The translations under genes were made by a program, and so were the position numbers. 64,000 nucleotides of DNA from Ascidia mentula (taxonomy: Eukaryota > Chordata > Ascidiacea > Phlebobranchia > Ascidiidae): the NCBI GenBank assembly GCA_947561715.1, contig OX387201.1, positions 17,002,001 through 17,066,000 of the forward strand, read 5' to 3'. Under the pieces are notes generated by a model that had not been told where the DNA came from, did not search any database, and was given only the letters and a program-made list of their open reading frames with translations. Below are positions 21,231-31,173 of the stretch, piece after piece. Position 1 is the first letter of the stretch; every line of letters starts with the position of its first letter.

Positions 21231-22538
21231 ATGGGCAGTCTCATAAACCAACATTCTGGAAAATGCACTAAAAGCGAACTTGACTTGTTCGCGATCAAAC
21301 CGACTCAGGTCAGTGTCGAACAATCGACTTGGGTTAAATTCGCTCCGCTCTCCACTCTCAACGACGCAGGACCCATCGAATTTCTCATTTCCGGTTCCGG
21401 TGAATATTACATCGACCTGTCGAGTCTCATGCTTTTGTGCACAGCGCGTATCACGAAAGGCGACGGAACTGCCATAGCTGCGGATGCAGCAGTCGCTCCT
21501 TGCAACTACTGGATGCATGCCCTGTTCGATCAAGTAGATTTAAGTTTGAACAACAAATTAGTAACCCCCGCGAGTAATACTTATGCGTATAGAGCCTACG
21601 TTGAAACACTACTGAACTTTGGGAACGATGCAAAGACCTCTCAATTAACAGCGGCAATGTGGCACCGCGATTCCGCGGGCCAGTTTGAGACGTTAGGCGC
21701 GCGCAACGGCGGTTTCACCACGCGTAAAACGCGCGCGAGTGACAGTCAAAACATACAAATGTTCGGCAAACTTCACTTGGATGTTGTATTTCAACCGCGG
21801 TTTTTGTTGAATGGAGTTGATGTGAAGATTCGATTAATCAGGAGCAAAGACGCGTTTTCTATCATGGCCGCCGCGGGATCAGATTACAAAACGAACTTAC
21901 GTGACGTCCGCCTGTTTGTGCGCAAAATTACCCCCTCTACCCCCGTGATGTTTGGTCATCTCAAGGCGCTCGAGAAATCTTCCGCGCTTTACCCGATTAC
22001 ACGTGCGACGGTCCAGGTTTACTCGGTCCCCGCCGGAAATCTCTCGACCACACATGACACATTTCTCAGTGGTCAGATACCTAGACGCGTGGTAGTTGGC
22101 TTCGTCGACAACGACGCCTTCAATGGAAGTTATGCAAAAAAACCGTTTCACTTTAAACATTTCGACGTAAACTACCTGGCGTTATACAACAATGGTAAAC
22201 TAACACCCGCAAAGCCTTTGCAACCCGACTATAACTCAAAACAACACGTCAGGAGTTATTTGTCGTTATTTACCGGTCTCGGGGTGCAATTTTCGGACGA
22301 AGGAAACGGAATATCGTTCAACGATTACGCCCGCGGATTTACTCTGTACTGTTTCGATCTAACCCCTAGTCAAGCGACCGATGCCTCGTTTGAACTGGTA
22401 AAACACGGAAATATACGTTTGGAGGCGCATTTCGGAACGGCGCTGCCGAATTCTATAAATATTTTGGTGTACGCGGAATTCGACAGCATAATCGAAATAA
22501 CGAAGCACAGAAATGTTCTTTTCAATTACGCTGCGTGA
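21231..22538 (+). CDS. Polinton major capsid protein (double jelly-roll)
   Basis: A 435-residue frame from the ATG at 21231; the frame is open further upstream but that part overlaps the preceding gene. Typical Polinton MCP landmarks: a start with SGKCTKSELDLFA and PTQVSVEQSTWVKFAPLS, GPIEFLISGSGEYYIDLSS, LFDQVDLSLNNKLV, YAYRAYVETLLNFG, KLHLDVVFQPRFLLNGVDVK, and late DYARGFTLYCFDL. In the family two jelly rolls form pseudo-hexameric trimers of an icosahedral shell. Looks whole. Confidence 0.9.
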   Translation: MGSLINQHSGKCTKSELDLFAIKPTQVSVEQSTWVKFAPLSTLNDAGPIEFLISGSGEYYIDLSSLMLLCTARITKGDGTAIAADAAVAPCNYWMHALFDQVDLSLNNKLVTPASNTYAYRAYVETLLNFGNDAKTSQLTAAMWHRDSAGQFETLGARNGGFTTRKTRASDSQNIQMFGKLHLDVVFQPRFLLNGVDVKIRLIRSKDAFSIMAAAGSDYKTNLRDVRLFVRKITPSTPVMFGHLKALEKSSALYPITRATVQVYSVPAGNLSTTHDTFLSGQIPRRVVVGFVDNDAFNGSYAKKPFHFKHFDVNYLALYNNGKLTPAKPLQPDYNSKQHVRSYLSLFTGLGVQFSDEGNGISFNDYARGFTLYCFDLTPSQATDASFELVKHGNIRLEAHFGTALPNSINILVYAEFDSIIEITKHRNVLFNYAA

Positions 22539-22541
22539 AAA

Positions 22542-22987
22542 TGAATGAAAATGAAATAGCATCCGTGTTGCTCCGGGATCAAGTGACGCGAACTGTTTTT
22601 TATGGAGTTACGCGCGAGATGAGCTAAAAACTTTATTCCACAACCACCACCCGTCGCCAAAAGCGTACATTGTAAATACCGATAAAAGTAACACATTGGT
22701 TGGCGATTTATTTCGATGCAGGCGATGGCGCTGAATTTTTCGATAGTTTTGGACGCAAACCGATGCACCAAGAGTTTGTCGCATTTCTAAACAGAAACGC
22801 CACAGAATGGAAATGGAATTCACAAGTGGTTCAACATTCCCTTTCGGCTGCCTGTGGTCAACATTGTATCTACTTTGTACTGTTTCGCGCTCGTGGCCTA
22901 CCCATGTCCACTATTGTCAAGTCGTTTTCGTCTGATCTGCTAAAAAATGACGCCATGGTGGACACCGTTGTTTCAAGTGTGTTGTAA
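22542..22987 (+). CDS. Polinton adenain-like cysteine protease, broken
   Basis: Directly after the capsid gene lies a stretch with the late motifs of the C5/Ulp1-like protease of Polintons and adenoviruses: FDSFGRKP and a C-terminal CGQHCIYFVLFRARG containing the nucleophile region. In the family it processes capsid proteins. The gene looks broken, with about two breaks. Confidence 0.75.
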
Positions 22988-23069
22988 CTCTGTTTATTTT
23001 TTCGAATACAAGTCGCCGCACACACACACACACACAAAATGACGTCATTGTTTCCCCCCCTTCTTTAAG

Positions 23070-23119
23070 CACTCACCTTCGGTGAGTGGCTGCTTAGCCC
23101 CCTCTGCGGAGCAGAGGGG
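23070..23119. terminator. Paired GC-rich hairpins between convergent genes
   Basis: Two perfect stem-loops: 23070-23088 (7-bp stem CACTCAC, 5-base loop, with TAAGC/GCTTA extending it past a small bulge) and 23099-23119 (9-bp stem CCCCTCTGC, 3-base loop). They lie between the rightward genes ending at 22987 and the leftward frame ending at 23173, where transcripts of both strands must stop. A terminator or 3'-end role is inferred from position; a replication or packaging role cannot be excluded. Confidence 0.5.
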
Positions 23120-23172
23120 AGGGGGTTTGTGTTAAAAAAAGGGGGGCGGGGCGGTTGAGGAAGGGAGGGGGG

Positions 23173-23946
23173 TTATGGGTCTTCATCCGAAACCCGGCGA
23201 CAAAGCGAAGGCACACCGAGTGGAGACAACTTAGTTTTATCTGTTGATAAGAATATGTTTTCCACGCGTGTGGCTTCTTCGCGAATGGAGGCCTCGACCA
23301 GATGCGAATAGCAGTAGTTGAACTCAAATGATTCTATATTTCCAATCAGCGGCGTCAGATAACCGACAGGCAAGAATACCGACTTCGACTTGAAACTTAA
23401 ACCTATACCATCTGAGAGCAGATCAAAAGACATGTTTTTTGCTTGGTCTTCAATCAGGCAATCGTCTAGAGCAGTTGAAGTCGCCCAGTAGACAATTGGT
23501 ACACGTGAGAAACCGTCCGAGGACGGTTTTGGCGTCATTAAAATATACGGAGACTCCGAGAACAAGCTTTTTGCAAGCTCTCGCAGCTCATCTTGGGTAA
23601 AGAACTCTCCTTTGGACCTCACGTACAGTGTTGCACATCGTAGCCTGGAACCTGTTCGAAGAGATAAAAATACGTCACAAACACACAATTGCAACGCAGG
23701 TCGTTTTTCTTTTGCAAATGTCCGCAAGAATTTCAGTTGCACTGCGTCGCTTGCTTTGGAAATCCACTGTGTCGGGGTGCAAACGTTTATTGAACGACAT
23801 GTTTTTGTTTCGACGAGTTTGCTTTGGCTGTATATGGGACTGCGTCTATGCCGCAGATCGCTACACGCGGTCTTATTTATTACTGAAAAAGGAGGAAATG
23901 ACGTCGAAATAGTCCAGCGTCCAGATGGTGCTGAACTCGCGCACAC
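23173..23946 (-). CDS. Unrecognised Polinton ORF
   Basis: 257-codon frame on minus, convergent with the capsid block and downstream of polB. The last 150 residues look protein-like (FTQDELRELAKSLF, PIVYWATSTALDDCLIEDQ, GIGLSFKSKSVFLPVGYLTP). The N-terminal part is doubtful: an acceptor-like TTCGAACAG lies inside near 23654, so the true coding start or an exon edge may be there. I do not recognise the family. Confidence 0.5.
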   Translation of the reverse strand: MCASSAPSGRWTISTSFPPFSVINKTACSDLRHRRSPIYSQSKLVETKTCRSINVCTPTQWISKASDAVQLKFLRTFAKEKRPALQLCVCDVFLSLRTGSRLRCATLYVRSKGEFFTQDELRELAKSLFSESPYILMTPKPSSDGFSRVPIVYWATSTALDDCLIEDQAKNMSFDLLSDGIGLSFKSKSVFLPVGYLTPLIGNIESFEFNYCYSHLVEASIREEATRVENIFLSTDKTKLSPLGVPSLCRRVSDEDP

Positions 23947-23964
23947 GGCTGTATGCCACGTAAA

Positions 23965-24140
23965 TTGTTTTTCTCGCTCTCGTTCGCTCGCTCGCTCGCT
24001 CTCTCTCTCTCTCGTTCATCCGCTCCTGGTGGATATGCTGAGTTACGCATTTTTTTATCAAATGATCGAGTACAAAACTCCCTTGTGCTTTTATTAACGC
24101 ACACACGTACGCACGCACACCACGCACACCGCTCACACAA
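23965..24140. repeat. Simple repeats (CGCT/CT and ACGCACAC)
   Basis: Runs of CGCTCGCT and CTCTCT at about 23971-24012 and ACACACGTACGCACGCACAC near 24100-24135, between the unrecognised ORF and the 3' end of polB. No gene seen. Confidence 0.8.
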
Positions 24141-24187
24141 AAAGTGGCATAAGACAGAACGGTTAGAAAGCGCAAACAAACATCGGT

Positions 24188-27100
24188 TTACAAATCTAAT
24201 GGTTCGGTAGATACACCGTCGGCCAAAACCTTACGTTTACAGTAAAAATGACCAATCCCACTGTGAGTTTGTTCATAGGTAAATATGCTTTGATTCAAAA
24301 CTCGGAAACCTGTGTTTTTTCCCGATCCGCTCACACCGGTTTGTAGCACGTTGAGGTATTGCTGAAACGTAAGCGGATTTTGGAGCTTATTAATGCCTTT
24401 TGAGGTTTGTTTGTCGCCGTTTTCACCTTTACAAAAGTACGTTTTGGCTGAAAGGGCTACGATACCGCTTCCCGCCCATTCAATTGAACAGACCAGGCGT
24501 GCGAAGATCGAAGCGTTCGCGTTGCACGCAACAGGGTCGTTGGTGAAAGTGGCGGTTGGCAACGCGGGTTTCGATAAATTCAGATCGGTGAATGTCACAA
24601 CACGGCGAAGGGAACCAAGTGTGCAAGGTGGAATAAAATTCCCGTTTCAAACACGGTTTAACCACCTGGTCCAGGGTACTTCCAGCCAAAGCGACGTAAA
24701 GCGAGTCGGTATCAGTGACTGTGAGTTCATAATTTCTACGGTCGACAAAGCGGTCGAGAAAGTCGTAGTAGAACTGTAACATTCGTAGTTTTGCGTACTG
24801 GTAAACACTGAAACCGATATGGATGGGTAGATTTTGGTAGATTCTTTTCTTCTTTAGTTTGACCTCGTACAAATCATCGTTCACTTTTTCCAGATGGCGG
24901 AATTTTGAACAATTGATCGAACTTTGTGCGTCTTTTTCACATTGAAATAACGTTTCCATATGTTTGTGCTTGTTGGTGAGCGTTTTTCCGTAAGAAGAGT
25001 TGCCTAGGTAACGGAAGAACACATGTAATCACAAAAAAAACCTAAAAAAAATTACACCTAGAAAAATAAAAAAAATTTTTTTAGCGGTGGGCAAAACTAA
25101 CATCAACACATAACAAGAGTCATACCTAGCAGCATAAACGTGTCCCCGATCAATTTTTTATCTGGTTGAACGTCCCCTGTTCGTCGCGCTGCCGTGACTG
25201 CGTCTACAAACGGCTTGAAACAGCGTTTCGATTCGTAGCAAATCACTTGATAAATGTGGATCACAACCAAACCGTGGGACAAATACCATCTCAACAAAGG
25301 CGTAGCCAACAAAATCTTTTCGCCTTTAATACTTCCAATCAAACAGCGACGTTTGGTAGACATGATACCATGCTTTTCTGCAAAACCGCACATATATTCA
25401 CCAATATCAGCACGAGAAACATCTATGTTCTTGAAAATAGGGCAGAATTCGCTGAAGTATTCTCGCTTCTCTGGAGGAACTGAAATGTCACACTCTACCA
25501 GTCCAAACAGGGCACCGGAACGCACAGCCTCTAGCACGTTCACAAAATTCCTGACCTTTGGAATGCGCAGTTTCTGAAACATGCGAGAAGCAACGAACTT
25601 GTGAACTGTCTTGTCACGCGACTGCAAAGCCTGCCACTCACACTCCCATGTATGAACCACAGTGTAACCGAGACGTTGGAAATAAGCGGTAATTTCCGCT
25701 GTTTTTTCACGAGCTCTCATCGGTTTATTTTTATCTGCAAAGCAAAATCGCGGTTCACAAACTCGACAGCCGTGATAGTAGCACCCGAAAAACTGATAGA
25801 TTCTTTTTTCCGCGTGACAATACCCATCTACTGGAATATTCCGCTTGCCAATACGAGATTCCCCGCCGTTGAAGTGATGTTGAATGAAAACCTTGTCCTT
25901 TTCTGAACAAAATTCCAACCATATACGAGCAAGGTGACCGTGTCTGGAAGAATGGGAGACCGTAAAATGGTCTGAATCGCTCTCATAGGTGAGAACCGTG
26001 AAAAACGATGTCCCATGATGCTGGGACATAGCCCAAACATATAATCCGTTGCAGTCCCAACCAATAACACTTTGACAAAGACGAGCTTCAACCTCGTATT
26101 TCACTGAACGTATTGCGGTAAGTCCGCGTTCGTGGTAGCGATGGAAAATGATAGCTGGTCCGCCGACAATATTTTGACGGACCAGGTTGAAAATGTGTTT
26201 AAACTTTTCACCGAAAAGTGGAATTCCTATGTTTGGATCCATTGTTTTGAACAAATAGATTAGAGTTACGCCGGGAACGGAAAGAGCCTGTTTAAACGGT
26301 TCTACTCCAAGCGTCTTGTAAAAATTGGAGAGTTTCGAAACTACCTCTACAAAAGGCATCACGTCACGGTTGTTATACCAAATGAGATAATCTTTGAGTG
26401 ATGTCATGCCTTCAGACCGCCAAGTTTCTAAACAGCTCTGATAACGCTCATCTGAAATTGTAGATCGATGAAGAGAACTGTAGATAGATTCTTGTGAAGG
26501 TAAACAAGTTTCATTTAATCTCTCAATATTTGTCATGTACTCGTAAGGAAAATCACCCTTCAGTTGTTTGCATTCAAACGCGCGCAACAACTTGTCGTAT
26601 GAGCAGTTTGCCGCCACGTAATTCCGCAAGTCCAGAAATTCGAAACACCTTGTTTTTATAGACAAATATTGATTGTTCCGTTTCACCACATTCAAAATCT
26701 TATCGGTTTTTAACAAAGCGGGAAACAAAAATCGCTTTATCAGTTGTAAGTCATATGAACCGCCATTGAAAGAGATCACAGTGGTATTGGTTAGGTAAAG
26801 ATTCAAGTCACTCTGCAGTTTGGACAACGGGTGCTCTTCACGATCACATTTTTCACGTTCACAACTGTCTCGAACAATTGTCTCCAACTGTCTGATGACG
26901 CCCGAAAAACGCTGAAGCAAGATCTTTGAGCTGGCGTTTCGAATTTCATGCAAGTAACCAACAAAGCGTTCGACTAACTCCTGACTGCTTCCTTCCGACA
27001 CCAAACACCGCGGTGCTTCATACCCCGGGACAGAAGAACAAAGCGACACACTCAAAGGTAAGTGTTCGGCTACATATCTGGTTTTGGGCGCCGCAGGGGG

Positions 27101-28307
27101 AAGACTCGCAGTAGAGAAATAACTTTCGAAATCAAAGCAAACGAAGAATGGGGACATGTTCATCGATAAATCAACCACGACCCCGGCGTCTGCAAGTCTT
27201 TCGGCCATGCTTTTCGGAGAAGAAAAATACCCAAACTTATAAATTTCTTTCGTTAGCATAGTGCAGGTGGCTTGGTGCTGCGCACAGTTTACACGGTGTG
27301 TGAACGAAGCTAAGCAAACCCGACAGCAGTATGTTGAACAGTATCTGTTTAGGTCGTGGATCAAACTGAAGTGGGTTTGGAATAAGTTGAGGTTTAAAAT
27401 TGGATCATGCTTCTCACTTAGACGGGCTACACTTCGCCATTTGAGTTTACATTTCGATTGTTCTCCCGGCATTAACTCAAAGACATTTATGTTGACTTGA
27501 AAAAAATTCTCCAAATTGGGTAAGTCTTCCAATGTCACACCGGGAAAAATAGCGCTTTTTTGCTCAACGTGCTGTGAGAATTGTTGACACAGTTCACGTG
27601 CTTTAGTACTAACCCCTTTCACAAGGTTTGGGTTCAAAAACAGCGCAAGACATCTGAAAAAGCACAAATTATCCCCATAAAGACGACGACCGTCGGGAGT
27701 TTTGTTCAGCGCACGCAGTCCTGTATTTCGTGCGACGTACAGAGGCAATTCGACACCATGACCAATAAGCGGCGATGACAAATAATATACATACAGGGTG
27801 ACGTTTAAAACCTCCTTAACTTTCCAAGAAGTATCCGGTCGTTCCAATCGAACTTTTTCTGAAACATCCACATCTCGCAAAGCGGCGAAAAACGTTAACA
27901 ACTCATCACGCGTGCGAACTGTATAAGGCGCTAGGAAGACTTGGAAATTATTAGGTGACGAGTGAAAAAAACGTGTTTCCCCCGAGTGATTTTCCAGGGT
28001 AAACCCAAAACCAGCATTAATACGAAATCTTTCACTTCTTGCGGATAATATGTCATCGACAATGTCACCAATTCTAGCCCAGTCAAGCGGAAGGCGGTAA
28101 TTATAAACACTCGTCAGTTTCCCTCGTCTTTGGAAGTTTTGGATTGCTCGCCCATTGTCAGATACCAGATGGCTGCTGATAACAGCGCTGCGGTCGTCAA
28201 AGTCAGACCGGGATGAAGGCGCAACGGATCGCAACCCTGTATCGCCTCCACCAGTTCCTTCGCCGCTTCTTCCACTGAGAACAAACACAAACCGTTTCAG
28301 TGGTCTG
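24188..28307 (-). CDS. polB: Polinton protein-primed DNA polymerase B, broken
   Basis: Family-B, protein-primed replicative polymerase. A large block at 25103-28307 holds the OTU-like/TP-side region and exonuclease part: FVCFDFESYF (Exo I), ISFNGGSYDLQLIKRF (Exo II), DYLIWYNNRDV (near Exo III), then the polymerase palm start IGWDCNGLYVWAM. The block at 24188-25022 holds LGNSSYGKT (motif B) and TVTDTDSLYVAL (motif C with the catalytic Asp pair). A GTATGA...ACCTAG interval at about 25010-25122 has the look of an intron. The 3' portion also seems broken, about one break. Orientation opposite to the capsid genes is usual. Confidence 0.9.
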
Positions 28308-28344
28308 CTACAGAGATAAGAATGTACACAAAACACGCACCTAC

Positions 28345-29769
28345 CCCTCTGCACTTCTCTCCGCTCTTCTGAAGTCTCGGGTGAATAGGAAACAACATTT
28401 TCACTCTCTTCATCTTTACGCAAGTCTTCGTCGCTGGAAAAAAAGAAAAAAAGTTACCTATAGCAGATGATTTCACCACCCAAAGAAAAAAAAACTTACT
28501 CAGGTTCTAAAACAAAAAAACAAACAAACAAGTGGTTACCATAGTTCGTCGCAGGCTATGATCTGAGAAAGTGTAAATTCCGAGTCTTCAGAGCACCGAG
28601 AGACATCCAACTGACTGTAAGAATAAACGACAAAATAGAAATAATTGTATTGCATGATCCGGCGCGCGCTTATACAAACCTCTCTTGATTCATCAAAGTT
28701 GTTGTTTCAGCAGTCTCCGATGTTTCAGGATGTAGTGTTGGACCCAATTCCACAAAAAAGGGGTCAGAACTGCGACACAAAGGGGAATTAAACTTCGAAA
28801 ATATGTATTTTTTTTATTTGTCACCTTTCAACGGGGAACTCGTGAGGAACGCTTTCACTCGGTGTTCTGCATTCTATGTATTGTGGAGTGTTTAAAAATC
28901 CATTCTCGGTCTGTGTTGAAACATTCTGACCTTCTCCGAAAAAAAAAGTTTCGTCACCGCAGCTTTCGCCGTTGCCTTGTAGCAAAAACCTTACAAAACA
29001 ATGTACAACATTTTTTATTTTTTTTGTTTTTTTCCATCAAAGAATCTTTTTTCTTACATTACGTCCTGTGCAGAAAAATCTGTATTCGGCGACTTGGTAG
29101 TTTCACCAATTAATAGATCAACAGCTTGACCAATACTGGAAGTACCATGTTTTGTTTCGTCAGATCTAACAGAAAAACTATTGTTATAACGGACAAAAAA
29201 ATCACACAAATATCTTACAACCTAATTTTTTTTGCAGTGTTGGTGTCAATGTTACATGGTTCTTCTTCTGCCGGTGGTCCGTTTTCACACCTAGACAACA
29301 TTACGAAAGACATAAGTTTTGTTTTTTTATTTCATCAATTATACTTTACCTCAATCGTTTCACACATTTCGCGCGCCCCGCATTCGCTTGACTGTCGATT
29401 GTCTCCACTTCCTCCGTGTGAGTTTCAGCATTCGCAAATGTTTGTAGAGATTTTTGCGGATACTGCAACTTGGTACAACTTTGCTTTACGTGACGCTTTA
29501 AGTTGTTCTTGGTACTAAAGCTGTAACATAAACAAATATCGTAACAAAAAAACGACACAGAAAACACAAAACAATGTAACAAAATACCTTTTTTTACAGT
29601 GTTCGCACACGTTCTCGACGTCACAGAGAAGGACGTGTCTGGATAACTGTGCTTCATTCCAAAATTTCGTTTGACAATTAGGACAAACAAACATACGCTG
29701 TGCGTTTTCCATTATACCCAAAACTGAACGCACCAGCACGTATTCCAACTTCCGAATTGAACGAAACAC
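28345..29769 (-). CDS. Exon-like blocks upstream of polB, with zinc-finger start
   Basis: On minus, a series of blocks with AG/GT edges leads toward polB: 29588-29769 (ATG at 29769 or 29712), 29350-29520, 29222-29290, 29058-29165, one ending at 28825, 28680-28769, 28540-28614 and 28345-28433. The first encodes MFVCPNCQTKFWNEAQLSRH and VCEHCKKR; the second begins with STKNNLKRHVKQSC, completing a C2H2/C2HC finger exactly at the splice edge. Zinc fingers at the N-terminus fit a DNA-binding lead-in to Polinton polB, but a separate spliced gene is also possible. The later blocks are acidic and of low complexity. Confidence 0.55.
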
Positions 29770-29879
29770 GTGGTGAAACTTTTTTTATAGCCGAACTTTT
29801 TTCCGTTTACTTTCATACCCATGAAATGGTGCAATCACCTTCTTCTAACAGATTTCTCCCGCCAACTACAGCTCATGAA

Positions 29880-30262
29880 CGGCTTCCCTAGCTAATGTGA
29901 AATCGGTTGTGAACAAAGCAAGAAATCAATCTAAATTCCCGGTAGTATGAATGATAAAACACTATTTTCCAACAATAACACATACGTGAATCTAAACAAG
30001 GAAGGGATTCAGAAGGCTATTGATAACGGGTTTCACCACTTCCCGCGAAACAGCTTGGGGATGATAACGCCATTGCTACATCGCCATAAATTCATCCAAC
30101 TTCCAGTAGGTGGAATGACACAACCCTATTTTTCCCCCTAAAAGAAAAACATTCCTGTTCAACAGGGGAGAGGTAGTTGCGCGGGAAAAACACTTGACAG
30201 TTTTGAAAATGCCACACGCATGCTTTCAAAATTAATAAGCACGAAAACACTCAACAGCTTAG
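29880..30262. other. Polinton right-end spacer
   Basis: No gene seen. It holds the upstream side of the leftward zinc-finger/polB unit and probably its promoter; no clear TATA box was identified. Confidence 0.4.
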
Positions 30263-30460
30263 AAATTAACATACTCCTTTCAATTCCTTCCGCCACAAAG
30301 CCAGGGACAACCGCATATTCTTTCAAGAAAATATATTACGTCATCATGTGAAAGCGATCAAAAATTAACATGTTGCTTTCAATTCCTTCCGCCACAAAAC
30401 CAGGAACAACCGCATATTCTTTCAAGAAAACATATTACACCATCATGTGAAAGCGATCAC
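30263..30460. repeat. 99-bp tandem dimer inside the Polinton right end
   Basis: Two units (30263-30361 and 30362-30460) starting AAATTAACATNNT, then CTTTCAATTCCTTCCGCCAC and a CATCATGTGAAAGCGATCA end, with about ten differences. It lies 190 bp from the right inverted repeat, where replication or packaging signals would be expected; that role is only a guess. Confidence 0.8.
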
Positions 30461-30653
30461 AACAATTGACCTAAAAAACATGTTACGAAACTTACCTGTT
30501 AAACACCGATGAAATCACACTGCATTAGAGAATTGAACACTCCCCACTGGTTAACATTTATTCTCACCTACACACAGTGGCGGAAAAAAAAGCTCTAATT
30601 TTAATCTAATTTCACACAAATTTATCTTTAATTCTCAAACCACATGCCTCTCA

Positions 30654-30862
30654 CACACACACCCGACTTTCTCAGAACTCTTGCGGAAGCCCGAAAGCGT
30701 GAAGCCCGAAAGCTAAAAGGGCTCTATTTTAGCGGAGAAGCGGGCTCGGAGCTAAAGATCTGATAGGAGGAGGGGGACATTTTTCGGAGCCAAGGACCTT
30801 ATCGGAGGAAGACCTACATCCGAGGAACTATTGCTGCATCTTCATGGCGAGCCTATACTACT
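30654..30862 (-). repeat. Polinton right terminal inverted repeat
   Basis: Reverse complement of the left repeat, ending CCTATACTACT at 30862. The one difference seen is GATAGGAGG here against GATCGGAGG on the left. Confidence 0.93.
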
Positions 30863-31173
30863 CACATTGTGTAAACACATTCTATTGGGAATGGTTTCCG
30901 TTTATTGAAATTCTACTCCAATGAATTTCCCATTATTAAAACTATATTTTAAGAAGAAACGGCCACAATCACTTTCGGAGGTTGACTCAGATATTTTGTG
31001 TTCTGGAAGCTTTGTTTACACGCGTTTAGTTTGACAGCATCGACAATGTTAAAATTACAGTAGTGATTTCCAAATTTGCAACCGATAACTTGCTAAATCG
31101 AAGAGTTAAATCGACATGTTCAATCACACAAATTTTCTCACAAACAAAGACTTATATACTCGACAAATATTAT
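30863..31173. other. Spacer between Polinton and lysozyme gene
   Basis: 311 bp without a gene. The half nearest the lysozyme (from about 31020) recurs at 45670 and 54620 beside lysozyme exon copies, so it belongs to the lysozyme 3' flank. Confidence 0.6.

Larger units (their letters stand above)
16627..30862. mobile_element. Polinton/Maverick, about 14.2 kb
   Basis: A self-synthesising DNA transposon of the Polinton/Maverick (adintovirus-like) family. It has inverted ends beginning AGTATAGGCTCGCC, an RVE integrase, packaging ATPase, double-jelly-roll major capsid protein, minor capsid protein, adenain-like protease and protein-primed DNA polymerase B. Gene order, with capsid genes rightward and polB leftward, is typical. 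The two inverted repeats differ by only about one base in 209, so insertion was recent, yet several genes look broken (roughly three to five breaks in total). A matching 6-bp target duplication was not found. Treated as a fossil provirus-like element. Confidence 0.95.

Noticed and set aside
16615-30870. A 6-bp target site duplication for the Polinton
   Set aside because: Bases flanking the ends (GATGAA or GAAAGT on the left, CACATT or ACTCAC on the right) do not match in direct orientation.
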